From the NCBI RefSeq assembly GCF_033958435.1, contig NC_134137.1, positions 243,582,501-243,646,500 on the forward strand: DNA of 64,000 nt, read 5' to 3'. The notes beneath the pieces are model-generated. The model did not search any database. It was not told the origin of the DNA and worked only from the letters and a program-made list of their open reading frames with translations. Both the position numbers and the translations under genes were made by a program. The stretch comes from Carettochelys insculpta (Eukaryota > Chordata > Testudines > Carettochelyidae). Positions within the stretch are counted from its first letter, which is position 1, and each line of letters opens with the position of its first letter. Positions 22,757 to 34,888 of the stretch are shown here, piece by piece.

Positions 22757-24939
22757 TAGTGATTACCTATAGTAGATGGAGCTTCAGCCATAAAAATCAG
22801 GCCTAGCTTTAGGGCAAGGTGAGCAAGGCAATTACCTTGGGCTCTGCACCTTCAGGGCCTAGCACTCCAATTGACTACAGCATCCATCACCCACTGGTCA
22901 GGCCCCACTGCCAGCACGCCACCTTTAACCCTGCCCAGCAGCTGGGCCCTGCTGAACCAGCTCTGCATAAAATAAACCATAAGTTTTTGTGTCCTAAACC
23001 AATAAGGTCGCCAACGGTAGTTGGACATATTCCTGGATGAAGACGAATACTTAATTCCTGGAGAGCGGGCACTCATATAAACAAAATGTTGTGGAACGTC
23101 CGGAGAAGCATTTATAGCCATGTTAGTTAACTTGAATTAAGACTAGTTAATGTGCAGGATCACAAATTCCAGTCTCGTGAAACTCTTACGGGAAATCTAC
23201 ATTAGGACAAAAACAAGCTTTAAAAACATAGCTGGTTAATACCTTTTAGCTAACACATTTGAAAACCCTGTCCTAGACAGGGCAAACTGTATTTTAACGT
23301 GTGCTAGCTGATCACGGTGAACGCATTTTAAAACAAAACCCTGTTTCCCTACCCTAGATATATGTTGTCAGAGGGGATGCCTGCACTGCAGTTGGGAGCG
23401 CACTCCCCAGCCTAGATAGACGGACACAAAAATAGCAGTATGGATTTTGCAGCACAGGCAGCAGCATAGGTTAGCTACATGTATATGGAGCCCAAGGGGT
23501 CAGGGAAGTGGCTTGCCTACGCCCCAACGTGCCCACTGCTATTCTTGATCCACAAGTTCAAGCTAAGCCAACACGTCAGTTTGCACAGGCTGGGGAGGCT
23601 CATTCGCAGCTGCAGTCAAAACATACCCAGTGTTCCTGAAGAACCTGACAGCTCACTTGTGACTCTATCCACCTCATTAATGCCAATCAGATAATTAAAG
23701 AGGCAAGTGCTCAGGTTCCCACCCACCATTCAAGGACAGCCATAAATAAACACAGACAGCCGAAAACAAAATCTTTGTTCACTTAGGACAATGGTGCTAA
23801 ACCAATGGCTGCAAGGGGCCCAAGTGCCAGTCCCAATTTGCATATGTTTCCATAACTTTGCATGTGTGACTTTATCAGAGAAACATGTACCCCAGCGCTT
23901 TGCAAAAAGAACACAGAAGGGTGAGGTAAGAAGACCTTGAAGACTAAGAAGAGGCATCAGCATTGATGCAGGCACTGCTTTTCTGAGGCAACTTTTCTTC
24001 AGGGTTGAGTCTGAGGTGGTCACTTCTCTGTTCAAGGGTGGGTGAACAGAGCAAAATGAGAGTTCTGGAAAAGTTCCGCTCCAGATACAAAGTCTGTGTC
24101 TGGCTCAGCCTTTGCTCACTAAACTATACAAGTGAGTATTTCTCAAGGTGCTTGTACGAAAAGCAGTCCTATAAGGTCCTTGAACGGCTTCCACTCATCA
24201 AGCATTTAGGGCTAGATCCAAAGCCTGCTGAAGCCATTGGAAAGACTTCCAGAAGTTCATTCTTAGGCTGATTTTCATTGGCAGCAATTCAAAAAGTTTC
24301 TTTCATTCTTGTAAACCCCTCAGTTCTGGCTGAACTTTCACCTCTGTTTCTTTAGCTTCAGCTGAAAACAGGTCTGCAGACAACCTGAACGTGGTTTGTC
24401 CTTTCGAAAGTGCTCGAAGCACAGATCAAGTGAACACTGAATGCACTTAATCTCTTCACCATAAGGACAGCCGCTCAGACTTCTCTCTGCAGAGAGCTGC
24501 TGTTGAAAAGTATGTGATGTCACAAGCCATGGGTTAAGATTTCAGATGGCAAATGAGCGGTGGACGCAGATGGACTCTTAAGAGGCAGAAGTCCTGTCTG
24601 CATGCAAACACCTCTTCTAATTAAAAAAACAAGGGGAGGGAAGTCTAGAAAGCATGGCTCCACTAAATCACTCTTTTATAAAATGCTTTGCATAGTTTCC
24701 CATGAAGCACTAGCAGCTCTTTGGAACAAATATTGCTAAGTATTCCTAATATTTCTTTTAAAGCAGCAACAGATGTTTCAGTGTCACTCCACAAACATCA
24801 GGGTCAGAGAGCCCTTTAAAGAATTTTCGGAGAGATGGCAGGTTCAGAACGGAACAAACCCATACCACAAGAGAAGGGCTCAGGACAGACCTACTGTTAG
24901 GTGATGCATTGTAGATAGCTAGCTCTCTTCAGAGTGAGT
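22757..24939. other. Unassigned DNA
   Basis: A few MITE-like words occur (for example 'taacttgaattaagactagt' near 23130), but no element could be bounded. No gene evidence. Confidence 0.4.
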
Positions 24940-24966
24940 TGAGAGAGAGAGAGAGAGAGAGCGAGC
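24940..24966. repeat. (GA)n microsatellite
   Basis: GAGA dinucleotide run ending GCGAGCG. Confidence 0.9.
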
Positions 24967-26139
24967 GCCTGTCTCCAGTGCGGTTGTTCGACAAACACCC
25001 ATTCTCATTACTCAAACCTATCTCAATTCCTGTGCAATATCTTTCCTCACGAAACATTAAATCAGCAGGAAACAGTGTTGGTTTATGGACTGCTTGTTGC
25101 TGAGATCAGCCTGCTCATTCTAAATGGCAGTTAAATTCAGTGTAAAATAAAGGAGCTGAAGCAAGAAGCAACTTGCACTCTATGAACGACACATCCTTCG
25201 CTGCCAGTTCTCACTCCCGGTATGCATGGCAGAATTACTTTCCTACTAGTTGGATGAAAATTTAGCTGAACAGATGGTGCCGGGTTCAGGATAGAGGGTG
25301 AATTAACATTAGCAGTACATATGTAATAGCTGCGGTGATGGGGGTGAATTAACAGAAGCAGTCAAAGTGCATGTGTAATGGCTACAGAGATGGGGGCGCC
25401 TGCTTTTGAATAAAGGATGCCCTGGCCTCGAAGCAGTAACTTCATTCAACAGAGCTAATAAAATGATCGCCACAGGTCAGCTTGAGTGATGCTGCGAAGA
25501 GAAAACACATCAATATAATGAATTATCTGCTGATTAAAGCTGCCCAGAGATAATTTCAATTAGTTCCAGGCCCCATCAGCTTTTGCAGAATCAGGAGCTT
25601 TTACCTCTGCAGACCAGGGTCTGTAAACTACATGCAGAACTTGGGGGCCTCGCCAGTGCAATGAGTTAGCACATAGGGCCTCCCATTTTGGAACACTTAG
25701 GTCCGTGCCATGGTTTAAAACCACAGGAAGAGGGTTTCCTCCTAACCCTCACGTACCCACACCCCAAAGACGCTGTTCAGTATGGCCAGCCCAGGGCAAT
25801 GGGTAGTCTCTGACCTAGGGAAGTCAAGCTCCTGGAAGAGCAGGCTGTGCTGCAGGTCAGGCTTGTAGTGTATTGTGCCATGCTGGTAAAGCTATCTGGC
25901 AGCCCAGGTGTGCAGCAGGTCTTTGACAGAGCTGCAAAGGGCGAAGCATGGGCAGCATGCGCTCACTGTGCCTGAAGTGCTTTCAGCCAGCACTACCCGT
26001 TCCACTACTACTTCCATTTGCTAGATAACTGAAAGGAGAACTTAGTACAAAACCTACCTTTTACCTCAGGTAAGCTGGTAGCACTTTGGGACCGATTTTA
26101 AGCCCAAATGCAGCCAGTCACAAAATACTTAGCACATTT
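24967..26139. other. Unassigned DNA, possible SINE scrap
   Basis: Around 25655-25735 the order 'gcaatgagttagcacatagg' then 'cacttaggtccgtgccatgg' is faintly tRNA-SINE-like. The stretch 25500-25600 ('ctgctgattaaagctgccca') is non-repetitive and could be conserved noncoding DNA. Neither is firm. Confidence 0.25.
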
Positions 26140-26265
26140 CAGCCGTAAATCACAATGCGTTCTACATAAGGTGCCTATCTTTGTCCTCATTTGAAAAATA
26201 AAGAAACCAAGACTCAAAGCGGCTCAAGTGACTTGATCAAAGTCACCCAGCAGTCCAGTGACAAA
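26140..26265 (-). repeat. MIR/CORE SINE relic
   Basis: 'tgtcctcatttgaaaaataa' followed by 'ctcaagtgacttgatcaaag' and 'tcacccagcagtcca' is the MIR/L2-type complement pattern. Confidence 0.55.
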
Positions 26266-26749
26266 ACTGGGGGGTGAGAGGGAAACTTGGCAAGTGCTCT
26301 GGGCACTAAGTCACACCATTCTGAAGAAAAATCAAGGTGTGTTTTGCACACTTAAAACAAACACCTTAGTATTCAATGTTTGGGGGGAGGGGTTGGTGCT
26401 TTGTTTTGTTTTGGATCCTGATACTTCTGTTGCTATCAGTGGACACCACAAGCTGAGCTGTGGGGACGATTTCAGGAAAAGATTAGAGGCAAAACATTAG
26501 AAAAAAAGAGATCAGTGTTTGAAAAATAAAGCTGGACAGGCAGGCGTCAAAAATGGGATCCGCAGGTCACAAGTCACTGCCAGCACAGCTCTGTGGGCAG
26601 AAGCTACAATGGACATGGGTAAGGCATTTTTTGTTCCATTGTCACTTAACTTTATTCAAAGTTCCCCAGTGTAGTACCCAGAGGCACTGAGACATCATCT
26701 GGGGTGAGCAAAGTCTCTGCTCTACAGCCTTGGTTGAGAACCAGCTGGC

Positions 26750-26850
26750 CTTTAGCCCATGTGGTAGAGTGCACGGCTTTAGACCCTATGCTCACAGGTT
26801 CCATCTCTGGGGCCAGCAGCCCAGGTCTGTCAGCGTTATACCAGGATCTG
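26750..26850 (+). repeat. tRNA-derived SINE fragment
   Basis: 'tagcccatgtggtagagtgc' resembles a tRNA box A and 'tcacaggttccatctctggg' a box B, with about 35 bp between. No acceptor stem can be closed, so it is a SINE head and not a tRNA gene. Confidence 0.5.
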
Positions 26851-27319
26851 GGATTGTTGGGATCCAGATAGTGGTGTGGGCCCCTGCATGCTGGTAAGGC
26901 AAATCACATGACAGGATCTTCTAGACCTCATCGGCACTGGGAAAAATGGGGCCTGTAATTTACTACTGGGCCAGGTCCACTAAAGGTACCTGAGGTAGAA
27001 GCTGTGAGGTAGACACAGCTCAGGCATTTCTATCACCATGTCCTCTAACCCTCCTCAGAGGGATTTTGGTTCAGGCTTTGACGGAGCTGTTTTAGACCCT
27101 GGCTTACTTACTTAGCAAGTGAGTTTGATCCACTCACATTTAAAGAGTTTTGAAACCTGTGTCTATGGGACCTCATTTAAAGGGCATTCACAGCAGAAGA
27201 CCACTGTGTGGAACTATGAATCAAAGGCACCACCACCATTTAGTTCTTTGAGGCCACACCTTTAACAAGACAACAGGAATGAAGAGGAAGCTTTCAAGAT
27301 GGTGGAAAATTAAAAATAG

Positions 27320-28260
27320 GCTTCCCCAGGAAACCATACTGGACCCAGTGTCATTTAATGTATTTAATCTGGAAATGAGGGTGGAATAATCTGCACAGCA
27401 CACAAAATATTTAAGGTTAGTCAGGAATAAAGACTGCAGAGAAGTCCAGATGGCCCTAAACAGATTAATGACACATGAATGAGATGCATGATGGCAGAGG
27501 AAGGACAATGTTGACAAAAGCCAGGTGCTGCACTTCCGAAAGAGTAACTGAACTAATTGTAACATCAGCAGACCCCAGTCATATGTAGGCAGAATCAAAC
27601 CTACAGCCTCTAGAGCTTAGTGTTTGAGCCACTATGCTGTAAGCTAAAATCAATGGGCTGTTGGCTAAGGCTGTAGAATAAGCTCATTATTCGCTCTGTT
27701 AGCAGTCTTGTTGCCACTAGGTGAGACAGTACACTAAACCCAGAAGGTGTGTGGATTAAAAAATGTTATAGTGTGCTGGGTTCTAAATTTCCTACACATC
27801 TAGAGCATGACCTCAACAGCACTGCTGACAACTCAATGAAAACCGACAAGATTATATTTAGTTTTAGTCACCCTAACATCAAATAAGAAATAGTGGATCA
27901 AGTGGGATCCAAGGAGGGGTGATAGAAACAAATCAAGACTTCTGTATGAGGAGAGGCAGGAAAAAAATGGGACTATCTATTTATGAAGTAAACAACAGGA
28001 CATGTGATAGAGGTATAGAAAATAACGAATGTTTTAGAGAAAATCTGTCCCCCATTCGTCTACTTGAATAATCAAGAGCAAAGGGACAGCTCTTGATTTA
28101 ACACTGTACAGAAATTCTCTTTTTTTTTCCCTTTTAAACGCAACATCTAACCAATTTGTGGAACTCACTGCCATAAGAAACTATTTCAAAACAAGTTTTG
28201 ACAAAAACCACTTGAAAAATTCAGCACTTATGTGAATGCCTGAACGAGAGGAAAGGAGAC
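27320..28260 (+). repeat. Degenerate CR1-type LINE relic
   Basis: 'ggaaaccatactggacccag' then 'tgtcatttaatgtatttaat' recalls the reverse-transcriptase segment 'TVLDPVSFN'. Farther on, 'tatgaggagaggcagg', 'gatagaggtatagaaaat' and 'tttgtggaactcactgccat' follow in the order expected of a CR1 3' half. Stops and deletions are everywhere. A minus-strand tRNA-like SINE interrupts it. The long minus-strand frame here is a shadow. Confidence 0.5.
27575..27660 (-). repeat. tRNA-derived SINE fragment inside the CR1 relic
   Basis: Read on the minus strand, 'gcatagtggctcaaacacta' resembles box A and 'gctgtaggtttgattctgcc' box B. Confidence 0.5.
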
Positions 28261-29332
28261 TACCTCAGCTCTATTATTGCTTTGTTTAAGTTTTCTGAAG
28301 CAGATTCTTCTACTGGTATTTCATCTTTAGATAGATTAAGTGGTCCTTTGTTAACTTGTGAATGTTTGGAAATGTCTGTTTCTTTCCTTTTTCATAATAA
28401 ATCTATAATCACATTAACCAGAAAAATTACAAGACACGTCCAAGAAAATCACCACTTTTTCCAAGTTTAAACTCACAACTTTTGAAATCTGAAAAAGTAA
28501 CTTTCATCACTGAGTGCGAATTTTATGTGATAGCTGTTGAGAGTTCACAGGAGCTGCAGAAAATACAGAAAGGCTCCCCTGTTGCTCCCTCAATGCAGCA
28601 GAAGCAGTGCAAGTTACAAGTGCAAAATGTAAGGAACAACATGAATGCAAAATTTCAGGGTGGGCTTTTCAAAAGTGCCTAAGGGAGGTAGGTGCAGGAC
28701 TCCCACTGAATTCCAGAGACATCTGAAAACCCCATCATCAGAATTCCCTCAAAGCCTGTTCATAGGATCTGTGAACATGCGAAATTTCATGGCCGTTAGA
28801 CTTAATTAACGGCATGTTTCACTGCTTGTGTGATAGTGTGAGGAGGAGATGTTGCTAAACAAAGCTTTTCCTTCAGCCATCTTATAAATGTCTCCATTCA
28901 TAGGACAGCTATTAAAATGTGAGAGTGGGAAGGTCTGCCCAAAAGTCCCAGAAATGGTCCCAGGACTTACGATTCACTGGGCCACACCTCAAACCCCATC
29001 GTGTTCATCCCTAAAAAGAGAGCAGCACTTGCACTCTTATCATGTGGAGACCCATTCCGGCCATCGGCTCCCTGGGCGTGGATTCCTGAACACTCCAGTC
29101 GCACTGAAGTCAGCAAGGGTCTGTACAGGTGCATCTTGGCTTGAGTCCATACTGTGGACTTGTCTGTACGGGAGTTTTAGTGTGAGAGGTAGCTATGCTG
29201 AAATATCTGCCCCGGGGTAAAACCCTAGAGCAGACAAGCTGCACTGTTGTAAAATCTGACTTGAATTATTGCCATTTACCCTATTTTGAAAAAAAAGGAG
29301 GTTTATGACTCTCAATCTAGGCAATACGGAAC
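28261..29332. other. Unassigned DNA
   Basis: No gene. Near 28670-28720 'ttcaaaagtgcctaagggag' resembles a common amniote 'gcctaagtcc' repeat, too short to name. Confidence 0.35.
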
Positions 29333-29402
29333 TGATCCTAATACCCATTAAGATCATTGCATGTGTTCCCATTATCTTCAATGGGCTTTGGCTCAGTCCT
29401 GT
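29333..29402. repeat. Short palindromic amniote repeat
   Basis: 'actgatcctaatacccatta' to 'cttcaatgggctttggctca': an imperfect foldback of the same class as at 9.9 kb. Confidence 0.5.
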
Positions 29403-29981
29403 GTGCAGAATGTTGGTTAAGTCACAACCAGATTTTTAAACTCTTTTTTTATAGAAAATCACATAGGCCCATGAGTAATCCCCTCAGACTCAGGGGGACT
29501 GTTGATGTACATCTATGTCTGCATGAAAAGGTCCCTGGTGTGTCAGGGCTAACTCTAAATTTGCAGGAAGAGAAAGGGTAATGTTTTGCCTCTTAACTTT
29601 CCTTTGAGGGTGAATCTCACAGCTAGGGTTGAAAAACGTGTTCAAACATTTTGCTTTTCCGGTTTTCTTAAGTAACATGAACTTCAGGACGGACACGGAG
29701 GGGAGAGAGGTGATTCAAGATTCACTCACAACTTTCCCGACAAAGTCACCTTTAAACTGAAATAGCCAATGTTTGGTCTTTTTTTTTGTGTAAGCCAAAT
29801 GCCCAGAGCATTTTATTTAATTTACATAAAAGTGGGGAGATTGAGGGCAAGGGTCCATGGGACAGCCAACTCTTTCCATTTAAAAATTCTAACCAGACCT
29901 GGATATCAAAGCTCCAAGTGTGGGAACATTCAGATCAAGGATTTTTGTTTAGGCTCATCTATAGGCAAAAACGCATCTAAC

Positions 29982-30301
29982 CAGGGCTGGTGCCAGACTT
30001 TGACAGGCCCTGGTCAATGGAGGGGGCTGTAGCGCTAGGCCTTCTGGAAGAAAGGGGACCTTGAGTGGAAGGGGCGGGGCTAGGGATAGCCAACCCTCAG
30101 CACCACCCAGGCAGCAGTGCACCTTCTCCAGCCAGCTTTCAGTGCTGCCTGGACTGTGCTGTGCAGGGTTTTGTGGGCAATTTACAGGGTTCGGGATTCC
30201 AGCTTCTGTTGTGGTAGCAGACTGGAGCCCTGAGTTCTTTGAAACAGCTGGGCCCCAGGTAAACTTCCTCCTCTAAGTCCCCCAGCTCAAAGGCAGCCCT
30301 G
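29982..30301 (-). mobile_element. hAT-type miniature element, family A copy 2
   Basis: The ends are CAGGGCTGGTGCCAG and GCAGCCCTG. The core 'aggggcggggctagggatag' and 'cagtgctgcctggactgtgc' match the reverse complement of the copy at 988-1241. Flanks CATCTAAC and TGTATAAC agree at 5 of 8 positions. Confidence 0.75.
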
Positions 30302-30309
30302 TGTATAAC

Positions 30310-30634
30310 CACCCGAGTTTTAGCATGATTTCAATCCTATAGCATAAGAGACTCAAGCCATGTTAGGTCAACATTTAGCACAAGCTCAACAGCAGATGTC
30401 CCAAACTCAGCAGAACTTCAGATGGGCCAGGCCTGAGTTGTAGCAGAACCTGAATCACATGTGTTCTGCAGGATACTGCTCATTTGGTTATGAAAGTTCG
30501 GCTGATCTTTCATACAAACCATGTGTATTGCAATTACCTGGGCATGATGGGGTAAATTAAAGACAAGGTGCCAGTCCCAAACTTGAGTAATTCTGTCTCC
30601 CCTCAACTTGCATCACAAATTTCTTGTTACTTAA
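30310..30634. other. Unassigned DNA
   Basis: Nothing recognised. Confidence 0.4.
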
Positions 30635-30790
30635 GGAATCATAGGACTAGAAGGCACCTCAGGATGTCATCTAGTCCAGTGCTGGGCACACCTGGCATGG
30701 CTATGTATTATTTGGACCATCCCTGACATGCATTTCTTTTCTTTTCCTCAGCGATGCTCCATTATGTACTGAAGTACCCCTCTTGATGCA
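30635..30790 (-). repeat. CR1 3' end
   Basis: 'ggaatcataggactagaagg' then 'cacctcaggatgtcatctag' is the complement of a CR1 tail. 'ttggaccatccctgacatgc' continues in CR1 order. Confidence 0.6.
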
Positions 30791-31274
30791 TTGCAAGAAT
30801 GAACAATACCTTTGATGCTACATTTCAATCACGCCACTCCCAAAATCAAAGCAGATCCTGCCGTACATGAGAAATTCCATATTCCGTATTCCTTTACATA
30901 TCTTCTAAGTAGCTGATGAAGGCTATAAGGAGGGAGGGGCTCATTATTTTACTTCCTGATTATTAAACACTTGTTCCTCAAGTTAAAGCAGAGGCTCACT
31001 GTTTGCTTGATGCTTTCCAGTTTGATGGTATCTCCACTAACTCTCCTGGCTGTGGGTAGATTCTGGTCTCTGATCTTTCAACTGTCTGCTTCCTCTCTCT
31101 TCACTTTTCTCACAAGCTTCTTCACCTCTCTCTATACTCTCTTCCCCCGCAGCCCCTGTCCCAGCCCCTATCCTGCAACAAAATGAACCCATTTAACAAA
31201 TAAATCCCAAATAATTTCAGATGATTGCAAATGCCCTGCACTGACAGTACACGGAACATTACATCTGAGGATTG

Positions 31275-31490
31275 GTGAATACTTTACAGACATGAATTAG
31301 TTAAAGCCTCCCAGCAGTCCCATGGGCATGTGAGTATTTATCCCCTCTTTGATCCAAAAGAAAACTAAGGCACAGAAAATGCAACTGCCCTGCTGGATAA
31401 GACACCTGTGGCAGAGTTGGTCATAAATGTCAGCAATTCTACCTCACAGAGCCCTGCTTCAACTACTGTGCATTACTCCCTAATGTTAGA
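31275..31490 (-). repeat. MIR/CORE-type SINE relic
   Basis: 'gagtatttatcccctctttg', 'aactaaggcacagaaaatgc' and 'cacctgtggcagagttggtc' follow the MIR-type complement order. Confidence 0.5.
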
Positions 31491-31552
31491 AAAAAAATCT
31501 TTTTAAAATAAACCTTAATCCATACACAAGAGCAAATCACTTTTTCTTCCCC

Positions 31553-31625
31553 AAAGGACCAATCCTGCACTTACTGAAACTGGTACCAAAATCCCCATTG
31601 ATTACAATTCAAGCAGGACTGAGTC
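31553..31625. repeat. Short palindromic amniote repeat
   Basis: 'aggaccaatcctgcacttac' is mirrored by 'attcaagcaggactgagtct' around 'ccccattgattacaatt'. Confidence 0.5.
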
Positions 31626-31737
31626 TTTATTTTGAGAATGAATTTGCTGCTCACAAAATCCTGGGTCTATCCAGTTGGGAAAAAAAAAAAGAAAATCCTT
31701 TAGGAATCAGAGACTGAAATTCATCTTCACAAAAGTT

Positions 31738-32053
31738 CAGGTTGAACCTCTCCCCTTGGGACCTGACTGGTGCCAAAGCAGAGAATTTGCTGGGCCACAG
31801 GCATTCAAAGTTGTCCAGCAGCATTACCAACACTTCCGCTGCTTATTGAGCTCTTAGGAGACATTTAGGGGTAAATTACAGCTAAAGAATAGCACAGAAC
31901 ACAAAGAGCCAGGACTGGTGGCTGTAAGCATACTTTATGGGGCCGTGAGAAACATGGCCGCACCCATGACAATGGTCATCCAGTTAACAAAAATCACGCC
32001 GGATTACGGAAGTTGCTGGGTGAAAGAGTTCCAGATTAGAGGGGTCCAACTGG
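31738..32053 (+). mobile_element. Tigger/pogo-like MITE, copy 2
   Basis: CAGGTTGAACCTCTCC at the left and GGTCCAACTG at the right. It aligns end to end with copies at 4.4 and 49.5 kb. TA is kept only on the right (32054-32055). Confidence 0.75.
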
Positions 32054-32059
32054 TAGTCC

Positions 32060-33911
32060 CATTTGACTACGTTCCCATGCAGGTGTACACTTTGGATCTG
32101 TTCCTACTGATGTCACTGGCAAACTTCCCAGTAACTTTCCAGGGGCAGTATCAGGAGCACTGTTTGGATCCTAAAAATCAGATGGTGATTGAGAAAAAGG
32201 AACGGCTCTTCCAGTGGCTTGCCATATAAATGATGTGAACTCAAGTAGACAATGGAGCTGTAACTCTCTCCCCTCTCTGTCCTAATCACAGAAACAGCCC
32301 ATGACTTGAAATCTTGGGAGGGGATCATTTTGTTGGTGCAGCCTACTGGTACTAGTACAGAAGTTAGGCTGGCTGACAAACCTTTGGATGCATTATAGCA
32401 ACTTCCCTCTGCTCATCTAAGCCAGCCTCTGAGTATAGTCATGAGAAATGCTATGCCAGAGCAGCTGCAAATACTGAGGCTCTCTTCTGAAGAGAGGCTG
32501 GAAAATGTATTGAAATAATCACCAGTTTAAAAAAAAAGGTGCTTTTACTATTCCTGGCATGAGGCTTGTTGTGTAGCTCTTCTAGAGCTGGTAGTTGGTG
32601 AGTGTCCATGAGTAGCTCTTTTTGTTTCTTTCAGTGTCTACTCAAAGCACCAGGATTTCAATTTCAACGCAGCTCTGACAATCCTGTCAACTTGGGGTGG
32701 GGCATGGGATTCGTTCCCCCTCTCCTCCCAGCTCATGTATCACTACCAGTAATATAGGTTCTGTAGGCCAAACTCTGCCCTCATTTACACCTAACCCCAT
32801 TGTTTTCCAGTCCCACACGCAGGGATACCTGTGTAACCCCACTATAGGTTTGCCCAGGTGTAGCTGGCCCTGTGAGGGGACTTTAAAAAATGTTCCTGTT
32901 GAGAATGCTCAGCAAGGAAGAGAGATCTCAGTGTGGTTACACACCTACATCAGTGCTTTGTTGAACAGGGCTGTAAGATACCAGGGCTGCACATGAATAG
33001 AACTTTGTCTTGGATCTGGCTTCCTCCAGGGATCTGGGCCCTGCTGCTGTTCAGTGAGCAGCTTCCCTCAATGCAGCAGCTATCGCTCGTCAGCTCCTCT
33101 TCCTATCCTCCCCTGGCAGCTGTGTCTCCCAAGCAGCAGCCAGCACATCTCCCAGATAATCACTAGGAGCAGAAAACAGCTGCTGTTTGGGCCTACCGCA
33201 TGGATGGGATGAGCTATCTTCCCTTTGACCTTGTCATGTGGGGGAAAGTTGAAGGGAATATCTCTTTCACCCACTGTGGCACTGCATGGGGGAGAAACAA
33301 GGGAGAAAAAGGAAAGACTGGCTATTAAGCTGTTTCAAGAGCCATAATCTTTAGCTACAGATTGCAGGAGGAACTGTGGGATCATAAATGCAAAGTTAAA
33401 TTCAGTCTCACGCTTAAAGCATCCGATATGGCACAGAGCTTGAGGTACCACCCAGGAGCTGATGGTGCCCCTGTCTGATCTGGCATGGCAAGCCCTGCAG
33501 GCCATGCATTTTCATTGGGACGGTTCCTGGCTGGCCCTCGCAGGGGGAGCCGAGCGCCACAAATGACCCCCTGTAGGAGGAATTTGAAGGGAGCCCTCCC
33601 TACGCCCTTCTGAATTCATGACACAAATATTACGGCAGGTTCTCTCCTGCACACTTCCAGCCCATCAGGAAGGTTTCCTACCCTCCCTTTTCTAATCTGC
33701 AACTCTACCCAGACCTGGTCCCCTCCCCGCCACACAATCCCCTGCAGTTCTGCCTCAAACCACACGTGGCCTGAACCTGTAACGGCTCAAGGACTCCAGC
33801 AGACAGAAGTAACACATGAAACCATGTGGCAAACTTGTTAAGCTGGGGATACTGAAGGGCCCCAATCGTGTGACATGCCGAGCGTGCTATATTTGCACTA
33901 TCTGGTACATG
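32060..33911. other. Unassigned DNA
   Basis: A 'ggccaaactctgccctcatt' block near 32767 belongs to the short palindromic class. Otherwise nothing is supported. It ends at the first large Harbinger MITE. Confidence 0.35.
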
Positions 33912-34623
33912 GGCTACGTCTATACATGCACGCTACATCGAAATAGCTTATTTCAATGTAGCGACATCGAAATAGTCTATTTCGATGAATAACGTCTACA
34001 CGTCCTTCAGGGCTGGCAACGTTGACGTTCAACTTCGACGTTGGGCAGCACCACATCAAAATAGGCGCAGTGAGGGAACGTCTACACGCCAAAGTAGCAC
34101 ACATTGAAATAAGGGTGCCAGGAACAGCTGCAGACAGGGTCACAGGGCGGACTCAACAGCAAGCCGCTCCCTTAAAGGGCCCCTCCCAGACACAGTTGCA
34201 CTAAACAACACAAGGTCCACAGAGTCGACAACTGTTTGCAGACCCTGTGCATACAGCATGGATCCCCAGCTGCAGCAGCAGCAGCCAGAAGCCCTGGGCT
34301 AAGGGCTGCTGCCCACGGTGACCATAGAGCCCCGCAGGGGCTGGAGAGAGAGCGTCTCTCAACCCCTCAGCTGATGGCCGCCATGGCGGACCCCGCTATT
34401 TTGATGTTGCGGGACGCGGATAGTCTACACGTGCCCTACTTCGATGTTCAACTTCGAAGTAGGGCGCTATTCCCATCCCCTCATGGGGGTTAGCGACTTC
34501 AACGTCTCGCCGCCTAACGTCGATTTCAACTTCGAAATAGCGCCCAACACGTGTAGCCGTGACGGGCGCTATTTCGAAGTTGGCACTGCTACTTCGAAGT
34601 AGCGTGCACGTGTAGACGCAGCC
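33912..34623 (+). mobile_element. Non-autonomous Harbinger copy NA1, 712 bp
   Basis: The ends are GGCTACGTCTATACATGCAC and ACGTGTAGACGCAGCC, with a 3 bp duplication ATG at 33909-33911 and 34624-34626. Subterminal DNA is dense in TTCGAAGTAG, ATCGAAATAG and CGACGTT words. The interior keeps the start of the transposase gene (ATG near 34258: MDPQLQQQQPEALG, then a stop). It then jumps to the opposite end of the autonomous plan ('gagccccgcaggggctggag' and 'cctcagctgatggccgcc'). It is therefore an internal-deletion derivative of an element like the one at 37.3-41.4 kb. Confidence 0.9.
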
Positions 34624-34888
34624 ATGGAGTAACAAGCACAGGTGAAAATCTGCAGGGACCCTCTATAGAAGAGAAACTCTTCAAGCAGTATGTCTCTCCT
34701 TGCCCCCTTCTCCAAGCATCTAAGGACTAACTATTCTTCAGGGTGGCAACCCCAGGCAAGCCAGAAGAGTGTTCAAGGGGAGCTCTAGAGCCAGATCAGC
34801 CTTCCCCTCCTTAACCCTCCCCAACTCTATAAAGCCTCCAAGTGGCTTCAGACCTGCATTCCTGTGAAGCTCTCAACTTGCACATGAA
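34624..34888. other. Spacer between two inverted Harbinger copies
   Basis: About 265 bp of sequence with no repeat or gene recognised. Confidence 0.6.

Noticed and set aside
26750..26830. tRNA gene
   Set aside because: Box-like words only; acceptor and anticodon stems do not form.
27221..27598. 125-codon minus-strand frame that looks membrane-like
   Set aside because: It is the opposite strand of a degenerate CR1 relic, which explains the open frame and the hydrophobic composition.
34624..34888. Single large composite transposon 33912-35570
   Set aside because: Each half has its own complete ends and its own different 3 bp duplication, so they are two independent insertions.
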